64,000 bases of DNA from Oxyruncus cristatus (GCA_013399855.1 VXAY01003152.1:1-64000), one strand, 5' to 3'. Counted from the first letter of the stretch, positions 24,157 through 37,145 are shown. Made by a program: numbers and translations. The notes: generated from the sequence alone by a model not told the origin.

Positions 24157-24261
24157 CTTTTTTTTTTTCCTTTTTTTTTTTGTTTTTTTTTTTTTTTTTT
24201 TTTTTTCTTTTTTCTTTTTTTTTTCCCTTTGGGGTTTTGTTTTTTTTTTTTTTTTTTTTTT
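24115..24261. repeat. Long interrupted poly-T tract
   Basis: About 147 bases are almost entirely T, broken by single C or G bases and by one short island (CCCTTTGGGGTTTTG near 24225-24240). It is far longer than other homopolymer runs here. It could be a simple repeat, the poly(A) tail of a minus-strand retrocopy, or partly an assembly artefact. Confidence 0.9.
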
Positions 24262-24500
24262 CCAGACCTGAGCTTGTGAGTGACAGGTTAGTTCATCAGC
24301 ATTACAGCCCTCCTGTTTTTGTCTCATCTCATGCAGACAGGTCACTGTGTCCAATCACCCTTCTGGCTCTGCTATCCCTGGGGGAGCCCAGGCCAGCCTG
24401 CCATCTTGATCCACCGGCCTGAGGGCCCAGGCTGGCTGCACATTTCTGTGTTCACTGGTTCTTGCAAATATAGTAAAACAGAAGGGGGGGGCAGCTTAAA
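24262..24500. other. GC-richer segment abutting the T tract
   Basis: The segment begins right after the T tract and is GC-richer than its surroundings (about 24345-24440 especially), ending near a G7 run at 24485. Read on the minus strand it would be a transcript body followed by a long poly(A), as in a processed retrocopy, but I see no AATAAA before the A tract and no protein I recognise. Confidence 0.35.
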
Positions 24501-27500
24501 TTAGATCTCCTAATATTGAGAGGAAGCAAATTAGGTAACATTTTTCTCTAAATAAGCATGTGTTTGCAGTTATTATTGCTATGTTTGGGTTCTCTTTCTA
24601 AAAGTTAAGTGTGTTTATTTTCTGTATTTCAGTGGTATCCTCCATATGATCTCACCAGTAGTAAATGCTATTTATGCAGAGGTAAACGTGCTCTTAAACA
24701 TGCTCTGAAGCCCAGTTTATGAAACTGATACATTGCTGCAACCAATGTGGATCTTTCTGTTCTGTTTCAGTTTGTTGCCTTTTTTAAGAATTTTGTTTTA
24801 TGTTCTTCCCAATGATTAACAACAATAGAGCAGGGGGATAGCATTTCGGAGAAGCCCTTCCTTGCTGTAACTCATGGGTCACTTTTCAGAAGTTTGATCT
24901 GTTGTCAGTATTATTTTATAAAGCAGATTAATATGTACACAGGAGTTTAATTTTTACCAAATGAAAAACACATCTATAATTTTAGTTTGTCTTGAGCAAC
25001 CTCTAAGTGATTTTTCTTGTAGTAGTAAAGGACTTTTTCTCTTGTAATACCTGTTTCAATCTTTAATCTAATATAAAGGATTGCCTACAACATGTACAAA
25101 CAAAAGAACCACCTCACATGTAAATTTAAGACCCGCTTTTATAAGACACCAGGGCATTGTGTCCTTTTGTCTGTAGTTTGGGACAAATCCCGTTCTTTCT
25201 AGCAAGAATTAGACCCATCACTGTAAGCATGACTACTTGCATAAGCAAGGTCAGACTACTTGTCCCCTTGTCTGCTTAGTGTATGTCCAGCACAGACATT
25301 GTTGTCCTTTAGTCACCAGCAGTGGTTTTCTGCAGTTCAAGACTGTGAGAGAGAGACTTCTGGACAGGTACGCACTGGCTGCTGCTTTCAGTAGTAGAGA
25401 GACAATGTAAACAGTAAGAATAATGTTTGAAAAACTCCAAAAATGTACTTTTTAATATTTATGAACAAGCTCGTACTCTGATAATGAAGCATTCCATCTT
25501 TGCAGAAACCTGCTGTTGTATACACTCTCTAGAATACTGTGTCCCTAAGAATTATTATTGTAAGGATATGCAGGAATGTGGCTGTAATATTTTACAGTAT
25601 AAATATTTGTTGTAGAGAAGTTTGGATCTTGTTAATTTAATATATGTGAATTCTTCGGTCCTAGGCCTGGATTCCAGCAAAAGAATGCATTTTTCTGTTG
25701 ACTTCTGTTTTTACAACAGAAAAGATGGATTTTTTTTCATTCTGATTCATGCTTAAAAATATTTTTCTTCTTTTCACACCAAAATTGGGGTGTAATTGAA
25801 ATCAACCTTCTAAAAACATCTTTAATAAATTTTTTCTTATTGAATTTCTTTATTCTTTTCTGTTCTGTACTACTCTGCTGTCTCATCTGCTAGTTTGTGA
25901 GCCAGGCCAATTTAGAGGTCTAATTTCTAAAAAAGCTGTGATTTACACTCTGTATATTCACTATATTCTAATTGTAAGAGAAAAATAAAGTATGTCAGAT
26001 GACCTTTAAATTGCTGGGCAAGTGACACTCCTCCAGTGATGTAGATTATTATCTTTTGGCAATGCATTTACATTCGAGTACCTCTGTTATGCTTCCTAGA
26101 TTCTAGACTGATAAACTAAATATCAATCTTGGCCATTTTTGTACGTACAGTACATACAAGTGACTGTGCTGAGCCTCTTATCTTGCACTGACCTGTAGCT
26201 GTAACAAGACTTTTATTTTTCTTCTCTGATCTGAACTGCAACTCAAATGGAAGAAAATAAAAGGACAATCGAAGAGAAATTGTATACAGCACTTTCAACA
26301 TTAGATGAGGACATGGTAAAATATTCTTTTTTCCTGTGATTTACATCATTCAGTGGCATTTGTTTGTAATGCAGTTTTTTACTCTGAAATTGTAAAAATG
26401 GATGGAAGAACCTCAGACCACACAGTTTAGAATATGTGCGTTTTTCTCTCTCACTAAACTTAACTAGACTTAAGTGTGTACTTCAAAGGCGGTCAGCAAA
26501 TCACTTAAGTCCACAAAAGAAGTCTGCATTTGTACAGTACGATACTGAATTCAACAGTATTCCTTGTGTATATAACACCTGCAGGATCTGTTCAACTTGC
26601 CTACTGAGTTACTGCTATTGCTGATAAAGTCTGGCTTAAATGCTAGCTAAATAATTGTTACGCAAACTGATTTACAATTAGAGCTGACTTTTAGGGTTAA
26701 AGATAGTAACTCAAGGGTCATGAAAACTTTTACTTTTTGAGGATATCAGGGCCACAAGTAAATGGACTATAGCTTGAGGAGTTCTGTTTTAACGTTGACT
26801 TTGAAACTGCTGCGATGTGTAGTACTTCCTCTTCAAAAGAGAAATATTAGTTGTTGATATTTGCTGCTGATTCTCTGTTTACTGGTAGTGCTGTCCCATA
26901 GTAGAGCTTTATCTAACTGTTAGATTAAAAGAAAATTTTGAAGATCAAGAGACTGTTCTAAATTTCTAACCATTCCTAAAAGCTGTATTGGTAGAAAGTT
27001 TAACAAAAAAAGGGCGAGTAGAGAGACAGGGGATGCAAAAATCTTTATTCCAAACAATCCTTACATGGTGAAGTATATTAATTAAATTTTCTTAAGCTGT
27101 TTAAAATAGGTTTAGTTACAAATAAGCCTGTTTTTTTTAATCTATATTTGTATGTGCCATACTATATTATAGAAAAACTAGGTCCAACAAACTTTCGAGC
27201 ATAATCTTCCTTTTACCCTCATGAGTGATAGCAATTTATGTTGTTAATACTGATGCATATGCTGAAAGTTGAAGAAATCTCTATCAGAGATGAGAGCCTC
27301 ATAAACGGATCTTGCTCTCTGCTGTAGGTGCACAGCTGTCCCATGCCCCTTTCACATGTGAATGAGGATTTACAGGGTAGGACTCTTATAGATGTTCTTG
27401 TCAAAACACATAGGTCTTGTCTTGCTGGGCTTTTCTGTGCCACCTCACTGTAAAAGAAATCCAGTAATTTGATGAGCAGTGCTGCAAAATCACACTTGAG

Positions 27501-29466
27501 AGAGCTCTGAACCCACAAATGGGGAAGGGCATTGTAAAGGGAAATAGGACCTGAAGCAAAAGGACAAAACCCCAAAACTATGTTAAAGTGGAACTGCATT
27601 CTATTTCAGTCACCGATTCCATAAAGTAATTTTTATTTTACACGTTTCTAGCATTTTCAAGGATCTCAGATTCATGTGTGTTTAGAAGACGCAATCCAGC
27701 TGTGTAATGGCACTTCCAAAAAGGAAATATTACAGGGGCAATGGTAAAAGACAAAAGTCATTTTTTAGCCACCCCCTGCTATGGAAACGAGTTTCAAGAA
27801 ATAGAAAATAACAGAACATGAGGTTTTTGCAAACATTTAAGTGAAAGTCATTTTAATAGTGTTACACAACAACTGCTTTTGGATATAAGTGATATTTCTG
27901 TATCAGAATGTTGTACTTTTCACTAAACTGTTTACATGTCTAACTGCTTTTCCACTTGCTGAGCCAACTTGTGGAGTTCTAACACAATTTTTACTTGAGC
28001 TTTCCTCATGTTTCAAGTGCAATAAAGTTTTACCAGAATAAAAAGCTGACAGCTTTAGCCTGTTTCTGGAAGTTATCTTTTCTTCGGAGAAAACGAATGA
28101 CTAATTATAAACTGGCAGCATAGACTAAGACTGAAGCAATAATATTAAAGACTAGAATGTTTCATCTCCTTGTTTCATCTCCTTGTTTCATTGTCTCCCA
28201 CCAATGGTAAACTAGCATCAGCTTTCATTTTTCACAGTATATCACAACAAAGACTGTGATTGTTTTGAGTTTTTTTAATTATAACAATGGAGAACTGTGC
28301 CTGATTGTTACCAAATCCACCTTTAAAGATAATAATAAAAAAAAGGACTACACATGTAAATAATTCTGACAATGGTTAAGTCTGATATTTCTGAAATACT
28401 GTCATGATGGCTATAGCTCTTGGTACTAGAACCAAGTGCTGAGAAGTGCTCAATGCTTCTAGAATCCTAGACTTCTCCCCAGCTTTGTTAGGTAGGACTC
28501 TGTTGCAGTGAAATAAAATAATCTGGAATAAAGAAGAATTATGCTGCTCTAGGAAAAAAACCAGCTATCGCAGGATTCCAGGTCATTAAGTCTTCCCTTC
28601 ACTGCACCCATCCCTTTCTGTGTACAAAATGTGCTTCGCATTCTTCAAATGGATTGTACAAAGCAAAAATAATATCTGCAAACAAGATCCTAGTATTTTG
28701 GAGCAAAAGTTGAAAGTTGTGGCAAATGTAAAAATGGCTTCTAATGTGGAAGAATAAAGCAGAAAGCATCAAACTCATTTAGCTTAGTGTCAGTCATGAT
28801 GATTTATCATTATAGTCCGGACAAACCGTGATCTTCGAGCAGAAACAATTTTGTCCAGTAAGAGGGAAAAAAACAACCCGAAAACCCAGAATGTTCCAGT
28901 TTGATTCTTATGTCCTTAGGGTTGCAATATTGAATTCAGAATTGGGGGAAGCTTAATCTTGCAGCCAGATTTGACAAGATGCTGGTTGAGTAGTAGGCAG
29001 AAGTGATGGCTTGCGTGTTATAACACCCATGGTGGGAAATAAAAAAAGATAAGATTTATCCATCAGTCTGGGTGCAGTATTCACCACCTGCTCCAGCTGC
29101 TCACCAATGTAGGCAAGAAAACCTTGGGTGTGCTGCTTGGTGAGCAAAGCTTACAATTTCAAAGCCTCATAGGACACGCTGGACTACTCTAAAACAGCAT
29201 GTGAAGGGCTTGCAATAGCTCTGAACACAAGTATCTGTTTGTTTGGTTTAGTGATATTGCTTATTTAAAGGGTGATCATGGAACCATTTGAGCACATCCA
29301 CAAGTATCCCCACAACTTATTGGGAAAGCTCACATGAACACCATATTGTGCATTAGACAATGTAATGCTAAAGGCTGGTTTCAATAGGATATAGACATGT
29401 ATAGCTGGAAAAAAAAAATAAGCTAGTTCTCCACCTCCACTCAGGTAATCCTGGAGAGCAGAATGT
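24501..29466. other. Unique AT-rich non-coding stretch
   Basis: I see no gene or transposon. A 23-codon open segment at 26247-26315 (+), ending at a GTAAAA, is discussed in the findings. A 126-codon minus-strand frame at 27219-27599 has no domain. Confidence 0.5.
28158..28191. repeat. Short tandem repeat, 13-bp unit x 2.6
   Basis: TGTTTCATCTCCT occurs twice back to back, followed by a partial third unit TGTTTCAT. Confidence 0.85.
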
Positions 29467-29481
29467 CTGTGTGTGTGTGTG

Positions 29482-29523
<42 letters not shown>
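29467..29523. repeat. (TG)n microsatellite
   Basis: A nearly pure TG dinucleotide run with one CG interruption. It is likely length-polymorphic and forms Z-DNA-prone alternating sequence. Confidence 0.95.
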
Positions 29524-29525
<2 letters not shown>

Positions 29526-32500
29526 TGTTTTGGGGTGTATAGCCAAAAACCTGAAAGCTGCATCTGAAATTGGCAGGTGTTTGGAAAATAAGACCTGGAT
29601 TTTGAATAATGAAACAACAAAAAATGGGCTGAAGATTGGAGTTTCTTCTCCTAAATACATTGGGGTTTATTTATTTTTTAAGTTCGTGTTGGATTATAGC
29701 AAGAAGAGAAATTTAGGGTTGCCCCCTAAATGGGGATTTAGACTCTGTAATGAATTTTAACCCAAGAGGCACTGTGGATATTCAGCAAACCTTTGTTCTA
29801 TTCTGCTCATGTCCTTATGCTAGACCCATCACTGTAGTTATTAGATCTCAAAGATTACATTCTTTGATCTAGTGCTTTCTAAATCCTTAAACCATGGTTT
29901 ATTTATTTAAAAGGTTATATCCAGCATTGGATTGGATTGTAAAATACCCTTTGACTCTCATGAAGGACACAGAAGAAACAGATGCTGTTGAGGGCATATT
30001 TCCTTCTGACCATGAAGTAACACAGCATTTTATTGAATTAAGAACTGTACAAAGATCTGTGCTTTTAATCTGGCCAGTGTGTTGAGAATTTTTTTTGCCT
30101 CATTGGTATTGTGATGTCATACAACAAACATTAGGGGATGTAGGCAAATTTCGGTTCCATTCTGAATTAAAAAAGAAAAGCCACAAAGTAGCCTCATAGT
30201 TCCCTAAGAATATAAAAGCATGCTAAACTTCAAACAGATGTTTAACATGTTCAGGATGTGTTCTTGGGGTCTCTTTTCAATCTGATGGCTACCAGGATTC
30301 ATCAGAAGTAAATCTTTGGAGCTAAATGAGTTACAATTGGACAAACATGATCACCAGCAGCCTTTAAGCTTGTTCCATCAGATTCAGAAGCCCTTACACG
30401 AGCAAATTTACTAGTGTAGTTTACAATGTTTGATTAATTAGTGATTCCCAAGCTAACCAGAAAGAAGACACAGAAAGCAAAAGATAAGAACACTAAAATT
30501 AAACCCAGTGTGCTCCATCCTGACTGATATTAATTACATTCTATCATATCTGGTCTTTTTTCCCCCCCCCCCCCCCCCAATCAGTCCTGCAAGGCAAACT
30601 CTAAAAATTTTGATGTTATTTCCCTTAATTCTGGAAAAACAAGAATGAAATTGGCATCTGAAAAGAAAAATTTCAGTAAAAATAGCTGTTAATTTTTTTC
30701 ATTTTTTTACTATTTATGTTTGGTTATTTTCCTTTTTGAGAATCTCAGCCCCTGGAGATAGCAGCTTGATGCTACTTTATACCAAGACCTCTTTATACCA
30801 TCTGTAAGTACAAACCAGCTGTAAAATACATGTAAGAGCAATTTATTTATTTTACTTCAAAGTTCTTTTCTATTTCCATGAATGATAGAAACCCACCATG
30901 ATGAAAATAGGGATAGGTTCCAGATAGATGGACTGGAATTTCCACTTTTTTTCAGATATAAATGAAAAAGGCATAGGCAGAAATCAGACTCAGGGAAGAG
31001 AGGAAGGAGTAAGCATTAATTAGCTACAAATAGATACCCATTAACAGAAAAGGTGAAAGGTCCAAATTCTGTTTGATTTATTTATTGGCCTCCATCTATA
31101 CCTTTGCTGGCAGTAATGAAAACATGAAAGGAAGGTAAGTGATCACCACTGAAACCAAAGTAGTCAGAGGTGCTTTCTCAATTTGGTTTTAAAATGAGTA
31201 TGCTTAAAACAAAAGGCTTAATCTATTTCTCTCCTTTTTTTTTTTTTTTTTCCTTTTTTATCCCATGTGCTACAGTGTTACTCACTGTGACATTTATCAG
31301 AGATATGTGTTTCCCAAGCATTATTCAGTTAGTGTACCTGGATTAGTGAAAAAGAAAACAAATGAAATTCATAGGAATTAATGTCAATTAAATTCTCTCT
31401 TTCTATACTTTATACTGCCAGTTGAATTCTTCAGCTCCAAGTCAAAGGGTGAATAAAAACAGCAAACAAAGAGAGAAAAGCAAAACAAAGAATGACAGTT
31501 ATTTTAATGGAGAATATCTTAAAAATTTAGTCAGATATCAGAAAAAATATTCTAATAAGAATTTGAGAGTTGACCCAAGGATTTTCTTTGAAATTTTGGG
31601 AAGCTTCCTACTCCATTTTATTTCATAATCCCTCTTAAATGGGAATGCAGGAGGCTTAAGGGATTCTGTGAAGTTGTGAGATATTTCTTTCTTTGCTTCC
31701 CCATTTTGTGAAAGCCTAAGGGAAAATTATTGGCAGGGCCTGTAGAACCTTCTATAATTGAAGTAGCCTGGTATTTCCTGTTTTAAGACCTTTGATGCTC
31801 CTGCTGTTAGTGTTTCCACCTGGTTGGCTAACTCTTCCTGAAGACTTCTGAAGGCAATTTGAGCTAAAATACTTCAGTGGTTCCTAAGGAAGTTAGGGAT
31901 ATATGGTGTAGTTTTGCTCATTTTAAAAATACATCATAATTAGGGCAAAACTCTGAATTTGATGATGAGTAGGAGCATTGGGCTTGAGGTGTCTCTTTGT
32001 CTACCCTGTGACAAAGGGTCAACCCATCCTTGATTATATTCCAAGCCTTTGAGAAATGTAGTTGGCACGTGTTTACTGGCAACTCTAAACAGCTACTTGT
32101 CCTAAAGATTCGAAGGAAATAAAGGTGTGAAAGGACCCTCAGAAAGTCATCTGCACATAGACAGAATCAGCTTATCTGAGTCACATCTGACAGGTATTTG
32201 CCTAAGTGCTTCCCGAAAAACTCCAGCAGCGCCAATTCCACAGCATATTTGTGCTATTCATTGTGGTAGCAGTGCAGCAAGAACTGAGACAAGCTTAAAA
32301 CGAGGGCTCGGTCCTGTCACCTTCCTGTTCTGTATCAGTTCTTTGCAAAACCTTTAGCTGTTCCACCATTAATGTTAATCCTCTTAATTCTGTTTTTATT
32401 CCTTAACTGAAAGTAGATTGGCCACATCATCTGGTGGCAAATTGGGGCCCACAAGGTTTCAGATAAAGGTTACATACCAAGAAGAAATCTGTGAAGCTGT

Positions 32501-33070
32501 CTCTAAAAGTGACTTACACTCAGAGCTGTTCTGTTAGCAGATGTGTTGCTCGCTGTGGAGTCAATTCCTCCCTCAATGTGATTTAACTACTTTTTTTGAA
32601 ATTTCTTTTCTAAAAGGCAGTTTGTTTCTTGGTCAGTACCTATCTGCTTTGGATCAGCTTCATCTTGGTAAGTGCTGCCTTGGACACTCACTGCATCTGC
32701 AGCTGTCTCCAGCATAAGCATAGGAGAATAAAGCATGGGAGGATAAAGGAGATATTTTAACCTCCCGTTTCAAGTTTTCATTACTCCCCTTCAAGCTAGA
32801 GAAAGAGAAGAAGTATTATTTTATTAAGTTTTACCAAAATAATACCTTTTCCCCCCCTCACAAATGATGTCATAAGAATGGATTTCGTGGGAAAGTTCAC
32901 ACTGTTATCTGGGGTATGTATGTGTATCACTGAGTCACTTTATGCTGTAGTCCCATGTCAGGAAATATTTTGGTAACCAAGGTTAAAAGATTATGATTTC
33001 TTTCTGAGTTGCTTCCTAAATCAGTTATGAAATACAGATCAGAGATCCACGAAAAAGGTATAACCCCCTC
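29524..33070. other. Unique AT-rich non-coding stretch
   Basis: I see no gene or transposon. The stretch holds a C17 run and a T-rich run near 31234-31252. Confidence 0.55.
30562..30578. repeat. Poly-C run (C17)
   Basis: Seventeen consecutive C follow a T run. On the minus strand this is a G17 run able to form quadruplex or other G-rich structures; such runs also cause sequencing errors. Confidence 0.95.
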
Positions 33071-33608
33071 TCCAGCTTGTAAGAGTGTGGAAAGAATGTG
33101 GCCAGCAGGTTGAGGGAGGTGATCATCCCCCTCTACTCAGCCTTAGTGAGGCCACATCTGGAGCGCTGTGTCCAGTTCTGGGCTCCTCAGTACAAGAAAG
33201 AAGGAGCTACTGGAGGGGGTCCAGTGAAGAGCAACAAAGATGATTAGGGGTCTGGAGCATCTCTCTTACGAGGAGAGACTGAGGGAGCTGGACCAGATGC
33301 ATATAAATATCTCAAAGATGAGTGTCAAGAGGATGGTACCAGACTCTTTTCCCTTGTGCCCAGTGACAGGACGAGGAGTAACGACCATAAACTAAAACAT
33401 AAGAAGTTCCACCTTAACATGAGGAAGAATTTCTTTATATTGAGGCAGGCAGAGCACCGGAACAGGCTGCCCTGGGAGATCATGGAGTCTCCCTTTCTGG
33501 AGGCATGGAAAACCCACTGGGATTCATTTCTGTGTAACCTGCCTTGGCAGGCAGTTGGACTAGATGATCTCTAGAGGTCCCTTCCAACCCTAATGATTCT
33601 GTGATTCT
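33071..33608 (+). mobile_element. CR1 LINE 3' end, sense, with ORF2 C-terminus and tail
   Basis: The fragment encodes, in pieces, the CR1 ORF2 C-terminus. It starts at a 'gtggccagcaggttgaggga' block, continues through 'taccagactcttttcccttg' (33338 on) and the frame at 33356-33574 (PSDRTRSNDHKLKHKKFHLN, then RKNFFILRQAEHRNRLPWEI). The 3' UTR is 'actagatgatctctagaggt' followed by the tail TGATTCTGTGATTCT ending at 33608. Frameshifts are present and the 5' end is truncated. The tail is well kept, so this may be one of the younger CR1 copies here. Confidence 0.93.
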
Positions 33609-34218
33609 CCATGTAGTTCAAATTCGGGAACTACATTTTTCTTAGTTTTGGTAGTGTCTGACTTTTCCATGGATTATTGTTTAAAGGCTGAAAAAATTCC
33701 CCAACAAACCATCCATTTTTTGATAGGTGGAAAACTTTTCTTCAAAGATACACAAAAGATGAAAAGATAGGACATTAATAGAGAGCTTTGAAAGCTGTTT
33801 TTAAAAGGAGGAACAAAGAAATAATTATTCCGCAAGTGCATACAAGGGTATGGGTTTAATCTTTTTCATATTGGGTTCTTTTTCCAACAGCCTGATGAAG
33901 GTTTTGACATTTAAGCTGCAAAGATGAGAAAGCTAGTTTCATCCTCAAACCTCAGCTTTCATACTACCACTTGCAAAATTCCTGTTAGGCTAAACAGAAT
34001 CAAGTCAGGCAAAAACTGAATGATTTTGAGAATTTGTCTTTTGTTGTGCTGCATCAAGTATTCTATTACAGTATTGTTAACAAGCTTTCTTCTCAACAGA
34101 AAATGTGTTGGGTTTACTACAATTACCATTCACTACCACTGTTCACTACCACTGCTTTTTTGCTCTCCACTTTTAGAGGACTTCTACATCAAAGCGCTTT
34201 ACACTTGAATAATATTAT
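33609..34218. other. Unique spacer between two CR1 copies
   Basis: About 600 bases of AT-rich sequence with one short tandem repeat and no recognisable gene. Confidence 0.6.
34129..34154. repeat. Short tandem duplication, 13-bp unit x 2
   Basis: TTCACTACCACTG is present twice in direct succession. Confidence 0.85.
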
Positions 34219-34754
34219 GTCAGTGTGCCTGCCCTGGTGTGGCCTCACCTTGAATAGTGTGTGCAGTTTTGGGTCCCACAATATAAAAAAGACACTAAGC
34301 TACTAGAGAACATCCAAAGGAGGGCCATGAGGAAGGGTCTGGAGGGGAAGCTGTATGAGGAGCAGCTGAGGTCACTTGATCTGTTCAACTTGGAGGCTGA
34401 AGGACAGACCTCACTGCAGTCTTCAGCATCTTCACAAGGGAAAGTGGAGGGGCAGGCACTGATCTCTTCATTTTCATGATCAGAGACAGGACTCGAGGGA
34501 ACAGCATGAAGCTGTGTAAGGGAAGGTTTACGTTAGATATCCAGAAAAGGTTCTTCACCCAGAGGGTGGTTGAGCACTGCAACAGGCTCCCCAGGGAAGT
34601 GATCACAGCACCAAGCTTGCTGGAGTTCAAGAAGCATTTGGACAACGTTTTCAGGCACATGGTGTGATTTTTGAGGTGTCCTGTGCAGGGCCAGGAGTTG
34701 GGCTTGATGATCCTGTTGGGTCCTTCCAACTCAGCGTATTCTATAATTCTATAA
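34219..34754 (+). mobile_element. CR1 LINE 3' end, sense, second copy
   Basis: Pieces of the same ORF2 C-terminal region as 33071-33608 appear here, but with enough differences to be another subfamily. MQFWVPQYKKDTKLLENIQR starts at 34261. IRDRTRGNSMKLCKGRFTLD then RFFTQRVVEHCNRLPREV lie at 34476-34640. A degenerate tail (ATTCTATAATTCTATA) ends near 34754. Frameshifts break the ORF. It lies about 610 bases downstream of the first copy in the same orientation. Confidence 0.9.
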
Positions 34755-36845
34755 ATCTCTCTTTAATATAATTATTTATTCTGAAGTGTTTTACAATGCA
34801 GCTGCCTTCTTCTTCTGAGCCCTTCACTTACCTGTAAGATTAAATGGAAAAATATGTATTTGAGCCTAGCAATTTTGCATGGCAGCGTGTATACAGAAGT
34901 AAAGAATGTGCTGCCAGTGGAGTCTAAAGGATTGCACCAATTCCAGTGGGAAGCTTGGGCAGGATATCAGCAGTGCTTTGTGGAAGATTTCCATTGTCCT
35001 CTGATAGGTCAAAAGGTGTAAAAACATAGCTCTGTAGATGCACATGTACAGGCTGGTTTTTCACTGTGTTTCTCGTTTAGAGAATAGATCACAGTTGTTA
35101 ATGTGCGCTTAGAAACACGGAGTAGTATTGAGCTTCTGAAACCCTCATCCTCTTCCTTACTCCTGTGTTTCTACCAGGTGCTCTTTCCAATCTACGAGAT
35201 TGTCCTCTTTCAAGTGTTTTCCCAGTATTGCAACTCCACTTGGGGTGGGTAACAGGATCAGTAGATGGAGTTCAGGGGTACTGGGCTCTCTTCATAGTTC
35301 ATAATAAGCATTCATTCATTCTGTATTTGCTGTTTTCTAGCACAACCTGATAAAATAGTCCACTTAAACCCGGTACCAAAGGAGACAGACCTAGAATATA
35401 AAATGCCCATTGACTTTAATGCAGAACCTTCTGATTCTGTTGGTAAACATGCCATTATCAATATTGCTAAACAAACCTCTATCATGAGACAGTGATCACA
35501 GTCAAACCAAGTGTAAATACTAATTAGGGCCTAATCCAAAAATCTATGGAAGTTTGTGGCAAGATTCAATGTGCTTTGAACGTGTCCTAAGGCAAAGAAA
35601 TAATCACTATTTTAGCAGGGTCCTGCCTCTGAAGTTGAGAAAATCTCTTTGCTAATGAGGGACTGTTTTTGTTTACCTTCCACATTCTAAAGCTCTCTTG
35701 TTTTTAGCTTGGTAGAAATAATGTGTAAGCTCTTAACAAGTATGAATTGACTGCAGAGAATTAGAAGCCGAAAACCCTATCTTGCTGCATAAGGAATGCC
35801 ATAATGGAAGTGTACTTGTTTAAATAAAACACAGGACAATCATCCAACTTTGCTGTATTGTCAGGCTCAAATCTATTACACTTGTTTTACAAATGTCTGT
35901 GGAAAAAAGGATGAAAATCCTGGCTTTATTGAAGTCAACAAGGATTTTTTCATTAACTGATATTACTTGGAGAATTTATGGTAGTTACAGGTATAGAAAG
36001 TCTGTGCTGAAGATAGAACAATTCCAAATCTGCTGTGAATGATCTTGATGAACAAAGATTAAGAAAAAAATTCTAACTTCCCAAAGCTAGGTATTGACTA
36101 ATACCCCAGGTACTGTGAAGGAAGTTAAAAAAACCCCAACAGCTACAAAACCTAAATGCTCATTCTCAGTGAGAATAAAGAACCCCATCTTCCAAGGATG
36201 AATCTTTATTAATTGCTCCCTTTTGCTTTCTGGCAGTACCTACATTTTACTGTAACTATTCACTGCTTCAGGAGTGACAAGAACTTTCAACAAAAGATAC
36301 TTGTTAATTAAATATCTAATTTGCAGCAATATTCAATACAATATTTTTATGTTTTATGTAATATTTTAGTATCACTACACGCTTGGAATTTTCTTGGAAT
36401 GTGCACATTAGGACCCTCTGATATTTAAAAAGTACTATGGCAGCACTCTTCAGATTAAATACTGTCAGGCTCAAATGAATCTGCTTCAACAATGTTCTAG
36501 TCACAATATTTTTGAGCCCTTCTTGTAATGGCAAAAGCCCTGCTGAAGTCAGTTATACCCTTAAAGTTCAGAGTGTGCAGCAGTCCTCTGCTGGAGTATG
36601 GCCTAACCTCTGAATGGGTAAATGAGGCCAGTATGGGAATCTCCCATATCAGTCTTCTCTTCCTGCTCCCTGGGCTGTAGGTAGGCAATCCTTATCTACT
36701 TGAATATACCTTTACAGTCAATGCTGTGTTGTCCAAATGTCGCCTATTAGCTTATACAGAAATATTGTATAGGAATATACAAAGTGATATATTCATTTCT
36801 ATTGAATATCCAAGAGATTTACTTGTGTTTATCTATTTCTGTTAT
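34755..36845. other. Unique AT-rich non-coding stretch
   Basis: I see no gene, RNA gene or transposon. Confidence 0.6.
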
Positions 36846-36910
36846 ACAACTTACACAATCTAAAAGAATCACACAACTTACACAATCACAGAATCACACA
36901 ATCATAGAAT
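36846..36910. repeat. Tandem duplication at a CR1 tail
   Basis: ACAACTTACACAATC occurs at 36846-36860 and again at 36873-36887, a 27-base period. It then passes into CACAGAAT, CACACAAT and CATAGAAT, the antisense CR1 tail octamers. The tail microsatellite and the flank appear to have expanded together. Confidence 0.75.
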
Positions 36911-37145
36911 ATGTTGGAGTTGGAAGGGACCCAAAAGGATTGAGTCCAGCTGTTAGCCCTGCACAGGACCATCCCCAAGAGTCACAGCATGTGCCTTATC
37001 CAAAACCTTCTTGAACCCTGTCAGACTTGGTGCTGTGACCACTTCCCTGGGAATGTTTCAGTGCCCAACCAACCCCTGGGTGAAGAACCTTCTTCTGGTA
37101 TCCAACCTAAACCTCCCTTGACACAACTTCAGGCCATTCCCTCAA
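36886..37145 (-). mobile_element. CR1 LINE 3' end, antisense
   Basis: After the antisense octamer tail come 'gttggagttggaagggaccc', a CR1 3' UTR, and the reverse complement of the ORF2 end ('acttccctgggaatgtttca', 'aaccttcttctggtatccaa', 'ggccattccctc'). Similarity ends near 37145. The copy is short, 5'-truncated and degenerate. Confidence 0.88.

Noticed and set aside
24094..24354. Lysine-rich or phenylalanine-rich frames over the T tract
   Set aside because: They are translations of a homopolymer.
29265..29760. Frames with Cys-Val or Thr-His repeats
   Set aside because: They are translations of the (TG)n microsatellite.
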